Origin: Phlegmacium glaucopus
Lineage: Eukaryota > Basidiomycota > Agaricomycetes > Agaricales > Cortinariaceae
Direction: 5' to 3'
Length of the DNA stretch: 64,000 nucleotides
Assembly (NCBI GenBank): GCA_015039465.1
Contig: MU130553.1
Coordinates: forward strand, 399,676-463,675
The position numbers and the translations under genes were made by a program. The notes under the pieces are model-generated. The model was not told the DNA's origin. It saw only the letters and a list, made by a program, of their open reading frames with translations, and ran no database searches. Shown piece by piece: positions 1-10,750 of the stretch (within the stretch, counting starts at the first letter, position 1; the number at the start of each line of letters is the position of its first letter).

Positions 1-334
1 TTCCTTCCTCCTCTTCTTCATCGTCGTCGTCATCAACCACCATCGCCTCCGCTTTTCTTTTCCTCTGCTCCTCCTCCTGCTGCCTCCGTTGCAACTCCTT
101 GTTCTTCTTCTTCTCCCCCTTCACTCTTCGTTTCTCCGCCTCTACCCTCTGCCTCTCCGCTTCTACCCGCCGTCTCTCCTCCTCCTCCTCCAGCCTCCGC
201 GCTTCCTCAATCTCCGCCTCTTCCCGCCTTTCCTCCTCCTCCCGCTCTCTCCGTCGACGCTCCCGTGCTTCCTCGAGCCGAGCTCGTTGGGAAGCAGGAG
301 GGCGGGAGGGGCCAGCATTGTCGTTGGTGTTCAT
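1..334 (-). CDS. Highly charged coiled-coil protein, 5' part only (runs off window)
   Basis: An open frame begins at the ATG at 334-332 and stays open to the left edge, at least 111 codons. It starts MNTNDNAGPSRPPASQR and becomes almost pure Arg/Glu repeats (EEARERRRREREEEERR-like, then VEAERQRVEAEKRR), with a Lys-rich stretch and an Asp/Glu run (VVDDDDDEEEE) near the edge. This predicts a long single alpha-helix or coiled coil in a nuclear or cytosolic protein. A TATA-like element (TATAAAG, minus strand, about 410-416) lies some 80 bases upstream of the ATG and supports this start. A solo LTR sits 144 bases upstream. I do not recognise the family. Low-complexity charged proteins like this are common beside transposons in mushroom genomes, so it may be element-derived. 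No introns are visible in the part seen. Confidence 0.5.
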   Translation of the reverse strand, partial: MNTNDNAGPSRPPASQRARLEEARERRRREREEEERREEAEIEEARRLEEEEERRRVEAERQRVEAEKRRVKGEKKKNKELQRRQQEEEQRKRKAEAMVVDDDDDEEEEEG

Positions 335-477
335 GTTTTTTTGTTTTGGAGGATGGGGCAATTTGAGAGGTAACCGAAGTGAAGAATCATCCCCAGACAC
401 CGACAGTCTTTATACCACGGAAACCTCGCACGGACCATCACGTGGCCTCGAGGGTCTCGGCCTTGACAGGGAGGTAC

Positions 478-1073
478 TGTTACATTCCGTCTAACGTTAC
501 TCCGGTCCAGCTCCGTTGGAGTTGTTTCCGGTAGTCCGTACTCCGTACAGTGCCTTCCCTTATATCCTGAACTACTCTTTCTATGTTCAACTCCGAGACT
601 TCTCCGTGTCATTCCGGTTCCTCCGTCTATACTCCAAACCCGTTATCACTTCTTCGCCACTACCACTATTCTTTGTCATCATCTTTCCCACCATCAGTCA
701 GCACACCAGCCATGGATTATTCACCCAAGAATGCAGGACCTTTCCGGGAGCAGAACGCAGCACTTATATTTATATTCTATATTTCGGTTGCAATTCCTTT
801 TATATTTAAAGTACTCGAACTTGTATGTTTTCCCTCAGTTCGAATATCAACTTTGTTTCCTCCTCTTGTTCATCCTCTAAGTCACTGAGGTCTTCCGTCT
901 TATTACTTCTTCTTCCGTTCCGAAATCAGGACACCTTAGGAGCTGGGCGGCACAGCACACATGCTGAGGCCAACGTCCTTTCCGCTTACTGTTCCGGTTC
1001 CGTTCCGTCTGTTCCGTCTGTTCCGTCTGTTCCGGAGTAACTCCGACGTGACTTCCTTGTTTTAAACTTAACA
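478..1073 (+). mobile_element. Solo LTR, copy A
   Basis: A 596-bp element begins TGTTACATTCCG and ends AAACTTAACA, so its termini form the LTR signature TGTTA...TAACA. It is flanked by GGTAC (473-477) and AGTAC (1074-1078), a 5-bp target duplication with one mismatch. Near its right end is a short tandem run of TTCCGTCTG units. Three more copies (6683, 20494, 28413) lie in the opposite orientation. There is no internal retrotransposon sequence, so it is a solo LTR left by LTR-LTR recombination. The superfamily (copia or gypsy) cannot be told from an LTR alone. Confidence 0.85.
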
Positions 1074-1085
1074 AGTACTCACTTC

Positions 1086-1615
1086 AACACCGAAGTTGAC
1101 AACAGTTGACCTTGCGTCCTGCGCTGCCGCAATTGTGTTGGCCCATGAACTGCTTTGTTTCAAATCTTGGGTCTCTTCCAAGCGGAGGAGAAGCTGTTCT
1201 TTCCGAGCATCTGTCAGATCGTCAAGCTCCAGTTTGGCGGCATCCTGCAGATCACGCAACTTGTATCGATCCCCGAGAGTGAGCCCTAGAAAGTATCCAG
1301 CATTAGTGCATGCTCTGACATAATGGAGGTAGACTTACCCTCATTCATTTCCTTTTTTTTGGACACTAGGGTGTTGAAGATGGTGGGTTTACGTGTCTTC
1401 TTGTAATTCGATTCCGCATTGACCGTCTTTGTGATTTTCTTCACCGAAACATTGAATTTCTTTGCCGCTTCTTCAATCAATGCGTCATGGGTTGCAATAA
1501 TCAAATTAATCTCGGCTTTCAACAACGCTGCATTGTCAAACCGGGTCTTCGCCCAAATATCCTTGTTGACCTTGCTTGTGTCACTTTGTTTGAGAGTAGG
1601 CCGTATTCTGCTAAA
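1086..1615 (-). pseudogene. Fragment of uncharacterised gene, truncated at both ends by transposons
   Basis: Two exons can be joined. The first ends at 1339 with donor GTAAGT; the second starts at 1285 after TTTCTAG. The join reads EMNEG|LTLGDRYKLRDLQ in frame. The protein is Lys/Glu-rich, with segments such as WAKTRFDNAALLKAEINL and RKPTIFNTLVSKKKEMN. At the 3' side, VNFGVE is followed by a perfect GTGAGT donor at about 1085, and solo LTR copy A begins 11 bases later, so the LTR probably entered the next intron. At the 5' side, homology stops where the TIR element at 1616 begins; the apparent start codon at 1681 lies inside that element and is artificial. I do not know the family or its function. 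Confidence 0.5.
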
Positions 1616-3240
1616 CTTTACACTCCCCCACGTCTTCCTCCAGGAATCCAGGAATTCATGGTAAATGAGAATATTCCTCACGGATTCCGGGTGGATTCTG
1701 GGTGGATTCCTGGGATTCCTATCTAATTCCTGGTGGATTCCTATCTAATTCCTGGTGGATTCCTCGTTAATTCCTGGTGGATTCCTGGTATTCCTGGTGA
1801 GATCCTGGTGGAATTCTGGTGAAATCAGCTAAGTCATTGACTTGTTTTATTTAATTTAATTTTTCCTTGATTTTTTTTATTGCAAGATATATATTGAAAA
1901 TTATATACAAGTACATTAATCACTTATTAATAACCTATTAATTAAACTAAAATGTACCCCTGTGAGGGGGTTATGATTGTAGTATATTAAAATTAAAATG
2001 AACCCTGGCGAGGGGGTTGTTGTTGTTGTTGTGTGAGGGCTGTGATAGTATATTAAATAAATAAACCCCCCATGAGGGGGGTCGTTGTATGCATGTGTCG
2101 TCGTTTGTATGTGTTGTCATTTGCATGTGTTGTTGTTTGGGTGTGTTGTTTGGGTGTTGTCAACATGGGTCCTCATCATCATACCTGTCGTCAGAGTAAT
2201 CAAACAAGAATAAAAATAAAAATAACCCCCACAGTGAGGGGGGGTGGTGGTGGTCGTGCGTGGTGGTGGTCGTCCCAGTAGTGTACTAAAATAAATGAAA
2301 TAAAAATAACCCCCCCTTGTACAGGGGGGGGGTAGCTGTCATTGTCCATTGAAATAAAATGAAACCCCCCCATATGGGGGGTAACCGTTGCTGTCAGTTG
2401 AAATAGAATAAAAACCCCCCTGTTCAGGGGGGGGTAGCTGTCGTTGTTCAAAGAATAAGGATTAAAAAAACCCCCCCGGTGAAGGGGGGGTGAGGGAGTG
2501 GTGGTGTGTTGAGGTGGAGGGTGGTGGTGGATGGGAGGGAGGTCGTCGTCGTGCTGTATGCTGCCGGTAGTCGTTAATGAATCGAAATGAATAATAATAA
2601 AAAATTTAAAAAAAACGAAAACCCCCCTGGTTAGGGGGGTAGCCATCGTCATCACTGTCGCTGTCGTTGGCTGTCGTTGGCTGTCGTTGGTTGTCATTGG
2701 TTGTCCTCCTCCTCCTCCTCCTCCTCGTCATCTGTCCTCGTTGTTGTGTGTGTCTTGGTTGTTGTTGTTGTAGTTCTGGGGGGTTGTGATTGTGATGGTG
2801 GTGGTTGTGAGATGATGGACTATATTACTAACATTTGTTGATTTGGGAAATATTGTCACATGCAGTCACGTGACCACACCTCACGGCCTGAACAAAATTC
2901 AAAATTTAAATGGCGGCAAGGCATTGCTGCCTTTAATATATGAATTACTGATGTTTCAGTATTTTACTTTTAAATATTAATAATACATAATATATAATGG
3001 TAGTACCAGGAATTCCCAGGATTCCGGGTGGATTCTGTGTTGGGGATTCCTAAGGAATTCCGGGAATCCTGGTATCAATTTCATTGTGTACCAGGAATCC
3101 ACCTGGAATCCTCCTGGACTGGGAAGAGCCAGGAATGTCAATTTCAGGGGAAATTGACTGGTTGGAAATTCCTCCCAGAATCCTGGTATTACTACCAGGA
3201 CTGGTAGGATTCCTCCAGGAAGACGTGGGGGAGTGTAAAG
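1616..3240. mobile_element. TIR element with subterminal ATTCCTGG repeats and internal hairpin array
   Basis: The left end reads CTTTACACTCCCCCACGTCT (1616 onward). The right end is its inverted copy, AGACGTGGGGGAGTGTAAAG, ending at 3240; the inverted match continues into CCTCCAGGAATC-type sequence. Both subterminal regions (1640-1830 and 3000-3210) are packed with short variants of ATTCCTGGTGGATTCC, like the subterminal transposase-binding repeats of some DNA transposons. The centre holds nine C-tract/G-tract hairpins, annotated separately, and AT-rich spacers. I find no transposase frame, so it is non-autonomous. Different genes flank the two ends (an unknown gene on the left, copia pol on the right) and no target duplication is visible, so a deletion probably accompanied or followed insertion. 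Confidence 0.65.
1955..2640. repeat. Array of nine C-run/loop/G-run hairpins
   Basis: Nine units, each a run of 3-7 C, a 4-8 base loop and a run of 5-9 G, lie at about 1956, 2002, 2065, 2226, 2310, 2365, 2415, 2471 and 2622. Spacers are AT-rich (AAATAAAATGAAA type) followed by GTAGCTGTCGTTG-like sequence. The loops differ in sequence (TGTGA, CATGA, TTGTACA, ATAT, TGTTCA, GGTGAA, TGGTTA) while the stems are kept. This looks like selection or copying that preserves the hairpin rather than the sequence. G-runs of 5-9 also give quadruplex potential. It lies inside the TIR element 1616-3240. Confidence 0.7.
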
Positions 3241-4185
3241 ACCTCCCAAAAGTAAGCCACAGGTTTTTTGTACATCCTAGATATGCAATGACTCTTTTCA
3301 GTGCTTCCCAGTGCGCTTTGCCTGGATTTTGAATAAATTTTGACAGTATCCCTATCACATATGCTACATCAGGCCTCAAAACAACGGCCAGCCACAACAT
3401 GCTTCTGATAGCTTCAGCATACAGAATTCCTTGCATTTTCATAAGCTGGTTGGTGGACAATGGTCCTTGGTCAGTGGATAATTAAGTTCCGGGATCAATA
3501 GGTGTTGAAACAGTTACAGGCCTTGCATTGGTAAGTCTAAACTTTTCAACCATTGCCTCAATATAAGCATGTTGATTTATTGAAATAGTCCTAGATGCTT
3601 GATCACACCTAATCTCAAAACCAAGAAACCATTTAATAGGTCCATTGTCTGTTATTTCCCAATGAGCTTTGATCTGGGATTTGAACCTTTCAGCATCAAC
3701 CTTCCTTTTTGATGTAACTGCCATATTGTTGGTTGCAACAGCAACTATGGTATGTTCTTCACCTGAACATCAATAAAACACTGAATGATCAACAGCCAAA
3801 CATTTGAAGCCCAGGTCTTTAATAAAGACGCAACTCATTTCGAGGTGCCAACCCCTACCAGCTTGCTTTAAGCCATACAATCCCTTTAGCAACCTACACA
3901 CCTTGCCCTCTTGGCCAGGCTTTAGCACACCTCGTGGTGGCTTCATATATATTGTCTCATTGAGTGGTGCATTAAGGTAAGCACTCTTTACATCCACATG
4001 TTCAATCTCCCAGTCCTGCTGAGCTGCATTAGCTAGGACCACGCGAACTGTCAGCATTTTTACTGCAGCCAAAAAAGTTTCAGTATAGTTTACACCTTCA
4101 ACCTGTCTGTGTCCACCTGCTACAATAGGGTTATGGGTAGGATAGGTATCAAAAAAATAAATTTTCATAGTAAACTCTACAATTT
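3241..4185 (-). pseudogene. Ty1/copia reverse transcriptase to RNase H remnant
   Basis: Read on the minus strand, three blocks form a copia-type RVT_2 domain. They include VEGVNYTETF, WEIEHVDVKSAYLNAPL, IYMKPPRG and LLKGLYGLKQAGRGWH (4168-3770). Next come IKWFLGFEIRCDQASRTISI and NQHAYIEAMVEKF (3724-3482), then RSMLWLAVVLRPDVAYVIG and AYLGCTKNLWLTFG (3460-3245). The catalytic YVDD box is lost: the expected place reads VAVATNNMAVTS. The blocks are separated by an in-frame stop at about 3482 and a frame break near 3770. The 3' end is cut off at the TIR element boundary (3240), within the RNase H region. It is inactive, with no LTRs recognised nearby. Confidence 0.85.
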
Positions 4186-4189
4186 AGGG

Positions 4190-4499
4190 AGTGTAGCATG
4201 TTTAAGTCATAAGTGTTGCTTAAGAATCATAAGAGTATGGATGGTGGAGGAGTGAAGGCTTGCTTAATGCAAGGAAATGATGTTGCAGCCACCAGAGAAA
4301 ATATGCTCGATGGCCACAGCAGACAAATAAAAGTTAAATGTGTCAAGAAATGACAAGTACATTATCTAGATAGTAAATCTTACTGCTGATCTCAACTGCT
4401 GATAATCTGATTGTTGGTTATCACAATGATCAATCTCTAAAATTAGGTTTTGGCTGTCATACTGTTGCAACTCGCTGACAGCTGTTTTTTGAAGGGTGA
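4190..4499. other. Non-coding, nothing recognised
   Basis: This short AT-rich stretch separates the copia remnant from the gypsy remnant. I see no open frame with family resemblance, no repeat shared with other parts of the window and no RNA gene. Confidence 0.4.
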
Positions 4500-5407
4500 T
4501 GACAGGTGGTGGCCATCAATGCAGTGGCTGCCAAAAAGGTCAGATCAAGCACCAGTGGTACAGGTCAGGTCACCCATCAGCAGGCCAAGGCACCTACCAT
4601 GATGGTTACAGTGTGCAGCCCTGTTCCCTGGGCCTCCTGGGTTGCTCTGAGACATCCAGGGATGCCCTTGAATGCCTCTCAGGGTTGTGGGAAGCTTGGG
4701 ACTACTCTGACAAATGCCACCTTCCTAAAGTGGCCTGAGATCAAAAGGCATTTTCCTGATGTATTAGTTGGAGCCTTTCTGCATACACTTGACCTCAGTG
4801 TTTAGGCCACCAAAGCCCTGTGCCACATCACACCCTCAGTTGGTACAGCACCTAGCATACTGACAGTGTATCAGTGGAATTTGAAGAAGGCAACTGAATA
4901 TTTGCCACTGGCCTACTTCCACTGCCAGCTGATATTTGGGCCACCTCCACCATCTCTCAACATCTTGTGGAAGCCTTCCAGCATAACAGTCAACCCACCT
5001 GATCAGACCCAACTCTGGCAGGTGGAAGAGAAGGAGTTCCCGATTACCTCCAAGAGTTTGACAGTGTATTTGCCAAGAAATCATTTGATGTCTTGCCTGA
5101 CACAAAGCCATGGGATCATGCCATCGAGCTCATCCCTGGGGAAAAACCTTCAGGTTGTAAGGTTTACCTGCTAGCACCAACTGAACAGAAGGAGCTTGAT
5201 ACATTTCTCCAGGAGAACTTAGAGTCTGGACGCATTCAACCTTCCAAGTCTCCAATGGCGTCACCAGTCTTGTTCATCAAAAAAAAGGATGGAAGTCTCC
5301 AGCTCATTCAGGACTATCAGGCACTTAACACAATTATGGTCAAAAACAACTACTCACTTCCTCTTATTTCAGAATTGATTACCCAGCTTCAGGGTGCCAG
5401 TCTCTAG
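4500..5407 (+). pseudogene. Ty3/gypsy pol remnant (start of reverse transcriptase)
   Basis: The best-preserved part, about 5050-5407, reads EFDSVFAKKSFDVLPD, KPWDHAIELIPGEKP, LQENLESGRIQPSKSPMASP, VLFIKKKDGSLQLIQDYQAL and NNYSLPLISELITQLQGA. This is the linker and fingers part of a gypsy-type reverse transcriptase, ending before the FDLR and YxDD motifs. Frames shift at about 5090 and the ORF stops at 5407. Upstream (4506-4805) only short frames without clear motifs remain. It is a truncated, dead copy on the strand opposite to the neighbouring copia fragment. Confidence 0.8.
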
Positions 5408-5940
5408 GTAGCTACAAGCTAAGAACACAAAGTAAGTAGTAATAAGTAGAGTACCACTAAGGTGACTACCACTGTGTAGACACCTGTCATTGTCCTCTTG
5501 GACAGTGACATACCCACTGTTTTCAACACTTTATGTTTTGAGAGTGACATTTTGTGATAAATGTGCTGATCCATCTTAAACTCCAAAAAAAGACAGCTAG
5601 TGAAGACCAGAAAGGCAAAGTTAAGCCCTGTGCAAAGCCCAGAAAGTTCTGGAATCTGAATTTATAAGCCTGACTGAAGTCTGGGAGGAGTATTACAATG
5701 ATTGGTGGACTTGGGAAGATGAATGGCAGAACCATCCACAACTGCAAGTGGACTCAGAGAAAGCCTTCAGATGGCATGCATATCCTCAAAGTCAGTTAAA
5801 CAAAGATATTTCACTGGATCCCAATTCTGTTAACATTGTCTGATCAGCAGTATGGTCAGATTTGGGGGAATAAACACACATCCCCAGAATATGGAACCCC
5901 ACCTCTAGAGACAACCAGCCCAAGCACCTGCTAGTATCAG
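5408..5940. other. Retrotransposon debris without readable frame
   Basis: This lies between two gypsy-like coding remnants. Short plus-strand stretches such as LTEVWEEYYNDWWTWEDEW (about 5660-5720) suggest decayed coding sequence, but no domain is recognisable. Confidence 0.35.
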
Positions 5941-6267
5941 GTGTGCAAGAAACAACTCTATAGTGTTTTAGGGGAGGTTACCAAGGCCAATCAGACTGTG
6001 TGCTCATTAATGATCACCATCCGAGAACAGTGGATTGCCACAACACAAAATATCTTATATCTCCAGGCCCTGAGGAAATATCAGCTGGACAGCCAATTGG
6101 ACTCCCTGACCCCAGCAGACCTCAAGAATTTGATGTATGAAGCCTATGAGGGATGTGATGTGGAGATCCAAGACAACCCAGTTGCTGGTCCCAGCACCAA
6201 CTTCGAGCCAAGCACAATTGCATTTTTGCCTTTTTGTTGCATTCCCATCTGGACATTTCCTCAGGTT
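5941..6267 (+). pseudogene. Possible gag-like fragment of an LTR element
   Basis: An open frame reads LGEVTKANQTVCSLMITIRE, TTQNILYLQALRKYQLDSQ and LTPADLKNLMYEAYEGCDV, ending PVAGPSTNFE. The helical, Leu/Gln-rich character and the position beside gypsy pol debris suggest part of a gag or an N-terminal polyprotein region; this is inference, since no zinc knuckle or protease motif is present. A 238-bp MITE interrupts the sequence at 6276. Removing it restores continuous sequence across GTCAATTC. Confidence 0.4.
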
Positions 6268-6275
6268 GTCAATTC

Positions 6276-6513
6276 TAGTGCTTGAAAGTCTGGTTTTTTT
6301 GCCTTTTTTGGCAATTTTTTGAGCTAGAGCATTGTTGTAAAAATTCCCCACCATAATTAGGGGTTTAGAACACAAAATTTCAGGGTCAGTCTGGCTTTTT
6401 CCAGTTAATTAACCAGAAAAATTTCCTTTTTTAGTTTCATTGGAGAATTTCAAGGGCAATACACCAGCTGCAAAATTGCCAAAAAAGGCAAAAAACTGGA
6501 CTTTCAAGCACTA
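6276..6513. mobile_element. hAT-like MITE with perfect 8-bp target duplication
   Basis: The element starts TAGTGCTTGAAAGTC and ends GACTTTCAAGCACTA. The inverted arms extend through the GGCAAAAAAGG-type region to about 45 bp each. It is flanked on both sides by GTCAATTC (6268-6275 and 6514-6521). An 8-bp duplication and TAGTG-type ends are the hallmarks of hAT elements. At 238 bp it has no coding capacity. Confidence 0.85.
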
Positions 6514-6682
6514 GTCAATTCTAACCAATGTGGAGAGCTTTTGCCACATCAATTTTTTGTGTAAAGCTGAGCATAATTAGAAGATAGAAGCATAGTTTAG
6601 TGGTGAAGGCCTATATACAACCAAACTTTGTTATAAGTCAACAAAATGAAATCCATCTCCCTAAAAAGTATATATTTTTGTG

Positions 6683-7261
6683 TGTTAAGTTTAAAACAAG
6701 GAAGTCATGTCGGAATTACTCTGGAATGGACAGAACGGAACTGGAACAAGTAAGCGGAAAGGACATTGGCCTCAGCATGTGTGCTGTGCTGCCCAGCTCC
6801 TATAGTGTCCTGATTTTGGAACTAGAAGAGAAGGAAGAAGACAGAAGACCTCAGTGACTTAGAGGACAAACAAGAGGAGGAAACAAAGTTGATATTTGAA
6901 CTGAGGAAAACATACAAGTTTTGAGTACTTAAATAATATAAGGAATAGCAACCGAAATATAGAATATAAATATAAGTGCTGTGTTCTGCTCCCAGAAAGG
7001 TCCTGCATTCTTGGGTGAATAATTCATGGCGGGTATGCTGACTGATGGTGGGAAGGATGATGACAAAGAATAGTGGTAGTGGCAAAGAAGTGGTAATAGG
7101 TTTGGAGTGTAGACGGAGGAGCCGGAAAGACATGGAAAAGTCTCGGAGTTGAACATAGGAAGAGTAGTTCGGGTTATAAGGGAAGGCACTGTACAGAGTA
7201 TGGACTACTGGAGACAGCTCCGATGGAGCTGGACCGGAGCAACGTAAGACAGAATGTAACA
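6683..7261 (-). mobile_element. Solo LTR, copy B
   Basis: This is the inverse orientation of copy A. It begins TGTTAAGTTTAAAACAAGG and ends CAGAATGTAACA. Perfect 5-bp target duplication TTGTG at 6678-6682 and 7262-7266. At 579 bp it is clearly the same family as copies A, C and D, but several CpG sites of the other copies read TpG or CpA here (for example GGAATTACTCTGG against GGAGTTACTCCGG in copy C), so it is older or more strongly mutated. Confidence 0.9.
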
Positions 7262-7937
7262 TTGTGTCAAAGACTTCTCACTACAAGTTGTAGAAGCTAT
7301 AATTGCAGAAAAATGCCCTCAAAGGAAATAAACATGTTTTTAGGTGTTAATTACCAATTTATTTTACTTTTTGTTGCTGTCACAGTGAGTCACATGGAGT
7401 TGGTCAATTATTGCTGTTACAGCAACTATAAGGCTGCACTCATGTTCAGTGCTGAGTAAAATAGACCAGATAACTAGAAGTCCTAATGCACAAGCAGTTG
7501 TTATCCTCTTACTAGACTGAGGGCAAGTTATGAGCAAGTGGTATACATCAGCAAAATAGCAGGCTGCTAGAATGGCTGGAGCTAGTAAGTCCAGTCACTC
7601 TAGCTTGCCAGTACATCAACTAGACCTACGTAGACATGCCCGAACCCAGCACCACTCCTGGCATAGAAATTTCCTGGTAAAAGTCCCCCGAACTAGAGCC
7701 AGTACCAAGCACTGGTACTATTAGTATGTCAAAATCTTTTTTCATATTCATTTTCGCCAATACTGCACATAAATGATTATAATTATTCGGTACACTAGTA
7801 TCCTTAGGTGTTCCAGTATAGTTAAAATAAGTACGGCCAACTATTGAACTGTGTACCATAGAATACACAATATATCCGAGCTGAACATCTAAGTGTCTCC
7901 TGTGAGCTAAAAATGCATCCCATGGAAGTAAGACTCA
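7262..7937. other. Intergenic, nothing recognised
   Basis: This lies between solo LTR B and the 3' end of the decayed minus-strand gene. The open frames are short and show no known motif. No repeat shared with the rest of the window was noticed. Confidence 0.4.
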
Positions 7938-10475
7938 CTATATTTTGATCAATGAACATGGGTCCAATGCCCCCCCACTAGTGCCTTCCTCTACATCGCC
8001 ATCATCCACAGACCAGTCCATCTTATCAACTGCAGTATGGAGGATGACTCTCCACTTGATGTCGTCCAGACGGTTAGCTGCCGCTGCCCACCCACGAGTT
8101 TTACCACCCCCTGCTGCATCTGTATATCCTGTGTAGCGGTTTGTCTTGCGTTTCTTGCTGGCAGTGGCATCATCATCGAATATGTCGGTGTTGTTACCAT
8201 TGAGCCCAATGTGGCCAGCCTTGATCAACTCCAGGCCATGTTCAAGCTAGAAGTAAAGAATAGAAAATCAGACTCAATGAGAAACAATGTCAAATCCAAC
8301 ATACAACAGCGGTAGCAATGGCAAGAGCCCCCACAGGATATCCGTATTGAATTACATTATTTTCCGTCTTCTTGAGGTGTACAGCGAGGCACATACTAAC
8401 AAGGGGGCTTAAAAAAGCCCCCCTGTTTCCCTGGTCAGATATGTACTGTCAAGAACATTCAGCGGAAATAAGGAAATAGAAGATAAACCCACTGTATTGT
8501 CGTCTGGGTTCTGGTAAATGAACCGGTAGTTTTTGAGGTAGTATTTGGCAGCTTGTTGCGCATCTTCTTTCTTCACCCCCTCTTCATTGAATGCATTGAG
8601 GACAAGTTGAAGTCCCTCTTTACCCATGGAACTACGCCAGTCGATGAGTGCGTCCACTGCCTAAAATCCAAGTATCAATGAAGCCAATGAACGCATGATT
8701 GAATAAGGGCTTCTTACCACATGTATAATAGCCTCACGGCTGCCACCATCCACCTCATTTGCGATGGAAGGAAAGACAACCTTCCATATATCTGTGACGA
8801 TGTCCTCCATAACAGTGTTTGTTCCAAATGGGTCTTCAAGAGTGGCGGCCCAATCTATGAGGGTCGGCTTGAAGGATTTCCTCCAATCCCGAGCATAGGA
8901 AGTGCTTGCTGCCCCATGAGGAAAGGGAAGCGAGGAGAAAGTGTACCTTATTTTCTTGACACGACGACGACTGGACGAGATCTCTGGAACAACCGTCTCA
9001 ACAATCCTGACAGTGGTTGCCTATTGAAGGTAATAAGAAGCAACCGAGTGTGGTGAGATTGATCCTGCTCACCCGGTTTCCTCGAATACTAACAACTGGC
9101 TTCTTCCCATCACAAGCAGCTCTGACTGACTCAATGGGTTTGTCTTCATCAAATTCACCTCCGGCATACTCAAGTGGATCATCCTGGTCTTCGACTGTCT
9201 CGCACAATGATGCGTTCCGAGCTGAGAAGGGTTAACACAAATTCCTGTACTAGATAGCCATGAATTGTGATAACGAACCTGAGATCATTTTCAACCGTTC
9301 CTTGGCAAGCTTGTTTGACCACCCAGAAAGAAGCCCTCCTTCAGTCTTCTTGGCTCGTTTCTCGATGACTGGGCCTCTGGAACATGAGAGATGCTATACT
9401 TGAGTCTTTGGGATTTGGTAGACTGCTGAGACATACGTAGCTTTATTATCTGGCTCCTTTCGCTTCAGTGCTGTAGGCAGTTTCACTTTGGCAATCATAT
9501 TGATAGCAGTATTTCCTGCAATGGCTGAGTTGTTGCGCACATCATTGATTGCTTTGTGGAAGTCGCCTCGTTTGGGTTTTTCAGCGTTCTAGTGAGTTTC
9601 AGAGCTGTGGTTACCAAAGACTTAGAGATTGATGAAACAAAGAACTTACCTTGGCTGCTTTTGCTTTGCCCAGCTTCTTTGTGGCCCCATGGACCTCACG
9701 CAGGTAAAACCCCCCATCCGATTCCAAGTCCGAGTCTTTATCACCATCATCCATTTCCATCAGATAATCTTCATCTTTTTCATGATCTCCGTCTGACTCA
9801 TCTTCAAAACCAAGAACTTGACCATCGCTGGACTCTGTGTCGACCGCTGACTCATCGGGAATATCTGCTAGTCCTTCAGACAAGACATAGTCCTGCTCTG
9901 CTGGTCCCACGTCAGCCAACTCTGACTCATATTCTAGGACTGGCCGTTCCTGTTCAATGTCATCTTCTTCATCCGAACCGCTCTCAGGCTCAGGGCTTCT
10001 GCTTTCGGTTAAATCAAGATTCGGCGGTTCCTTGACTGTCTGCAAAAAAAATGAGGCTTAAATTGGGTTCTCGCAACAAAGGAGGGATACCTTTATATTT
10101 GACACCTTCCTTGCAAAGCTCTGTTGCATTGTGGTTGATTTTCCCTATCCAGTCAGCGTGAATATTTGAACTCGAGGAAATCATAAGGGGCATGAGATAA
10201 GGTGTTACCGCATGATAGGCAGGTACAAGGTCAGGGCGAGCCATGTCCTTATCACGTTGCTGGTCTTCTTTATGAAGCTAGTCTTCAAACACAGCAAGAT
10301 GTTGTTTCTGTTGTGCTGCAAGACTAATTTTCTTGACTTCTGAGGCGGCCGCAGTGCTGGCGGCTGTCTGCTTCTCCAGTTGAACTTGTGCTGAGCTGCG
10401 ACATTTCTTGTTGTCCAGAAGCTTATCTGTTGCCTCTCAGTTTGTGACAGCACTGCACTTAGGACAGCCGGTCAT
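7938..10475 (-). pseudogene. Decayed multi-exon gene of an uncharacterised fungal family
   Basis: A long spliced frame can be followed on the minus strand from MTGCPKCSAVTN (10475) to DPCSLIKI* (7938). Visible parts are an N-terminal segment with KKISLAAQQKQHLAVFED; a strongly acidic middle (about 10042-9660, GSDEEDDIEQE and DGDHEKDEDYLMEMDDGDKD); WRSSMGKEGLQLVLNAFNEE and KYYLKNYRFIYQNPDDN (8657-8490); YGYPVGALAIATA (about 8340); and a C-terminal KKRKTNRYTGYTDAAGGGK. Two in-frame stops break exon 1: TGA at 10439-10437 (codon 13) and TAG at 10280-10278 (codon 66). Both are one C-to-T change from sense codons (CGA, CAG), which fits decay of a methylated repeat. I cannot name a function. Exon borders inside 8700-9600 were not fully resolved. 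Confidence 0.5.
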
Positions 10476-10750
10476 GGTGGGATGGGTGTAATGAGGTTCA
10501 GAGTTTGAGAAAGAAAGGACGGAAACGCTTTGTGGGGGTTGTCAGAAAGGCTAAATATTGCACAGTCAAAAATTGGACATACATTTCAACCCCTGTTGTT
10601 ATCATTACACCCGCTCTCCCCTTGAATTTGAAATGTGTTGTCATTACACCCGCTCTGTCCCCCGTGATTTGCCACCTTGGGAATCACATAAGGAGGCCAA
10701 GATTGAACTATAAGTTAGTTGTGAGCCTGAAACTGCATACTAGTATCAAC

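Noticed and set aside
1955..2640. Regularly spaced hairpins resembling a CRISPR array
   Set aside because: Repeats are not identical, spacers are not unique, the organism is eukaryotic and there are no cas genes.
2200..2697. 165-codon minus-strand open frame rich in Pro/His/Gly
   Set aside because: It is a translation of the C/G hairpin array and its spacers; composition follows the repeats and there is no domain.
1616..3240. CACTA superfamily assignment from the CACTC near each end
   Set aside because: The inverted match extends five bases further out (CTTTA), and the supposed 3-bp duplications are inverted, not direct.
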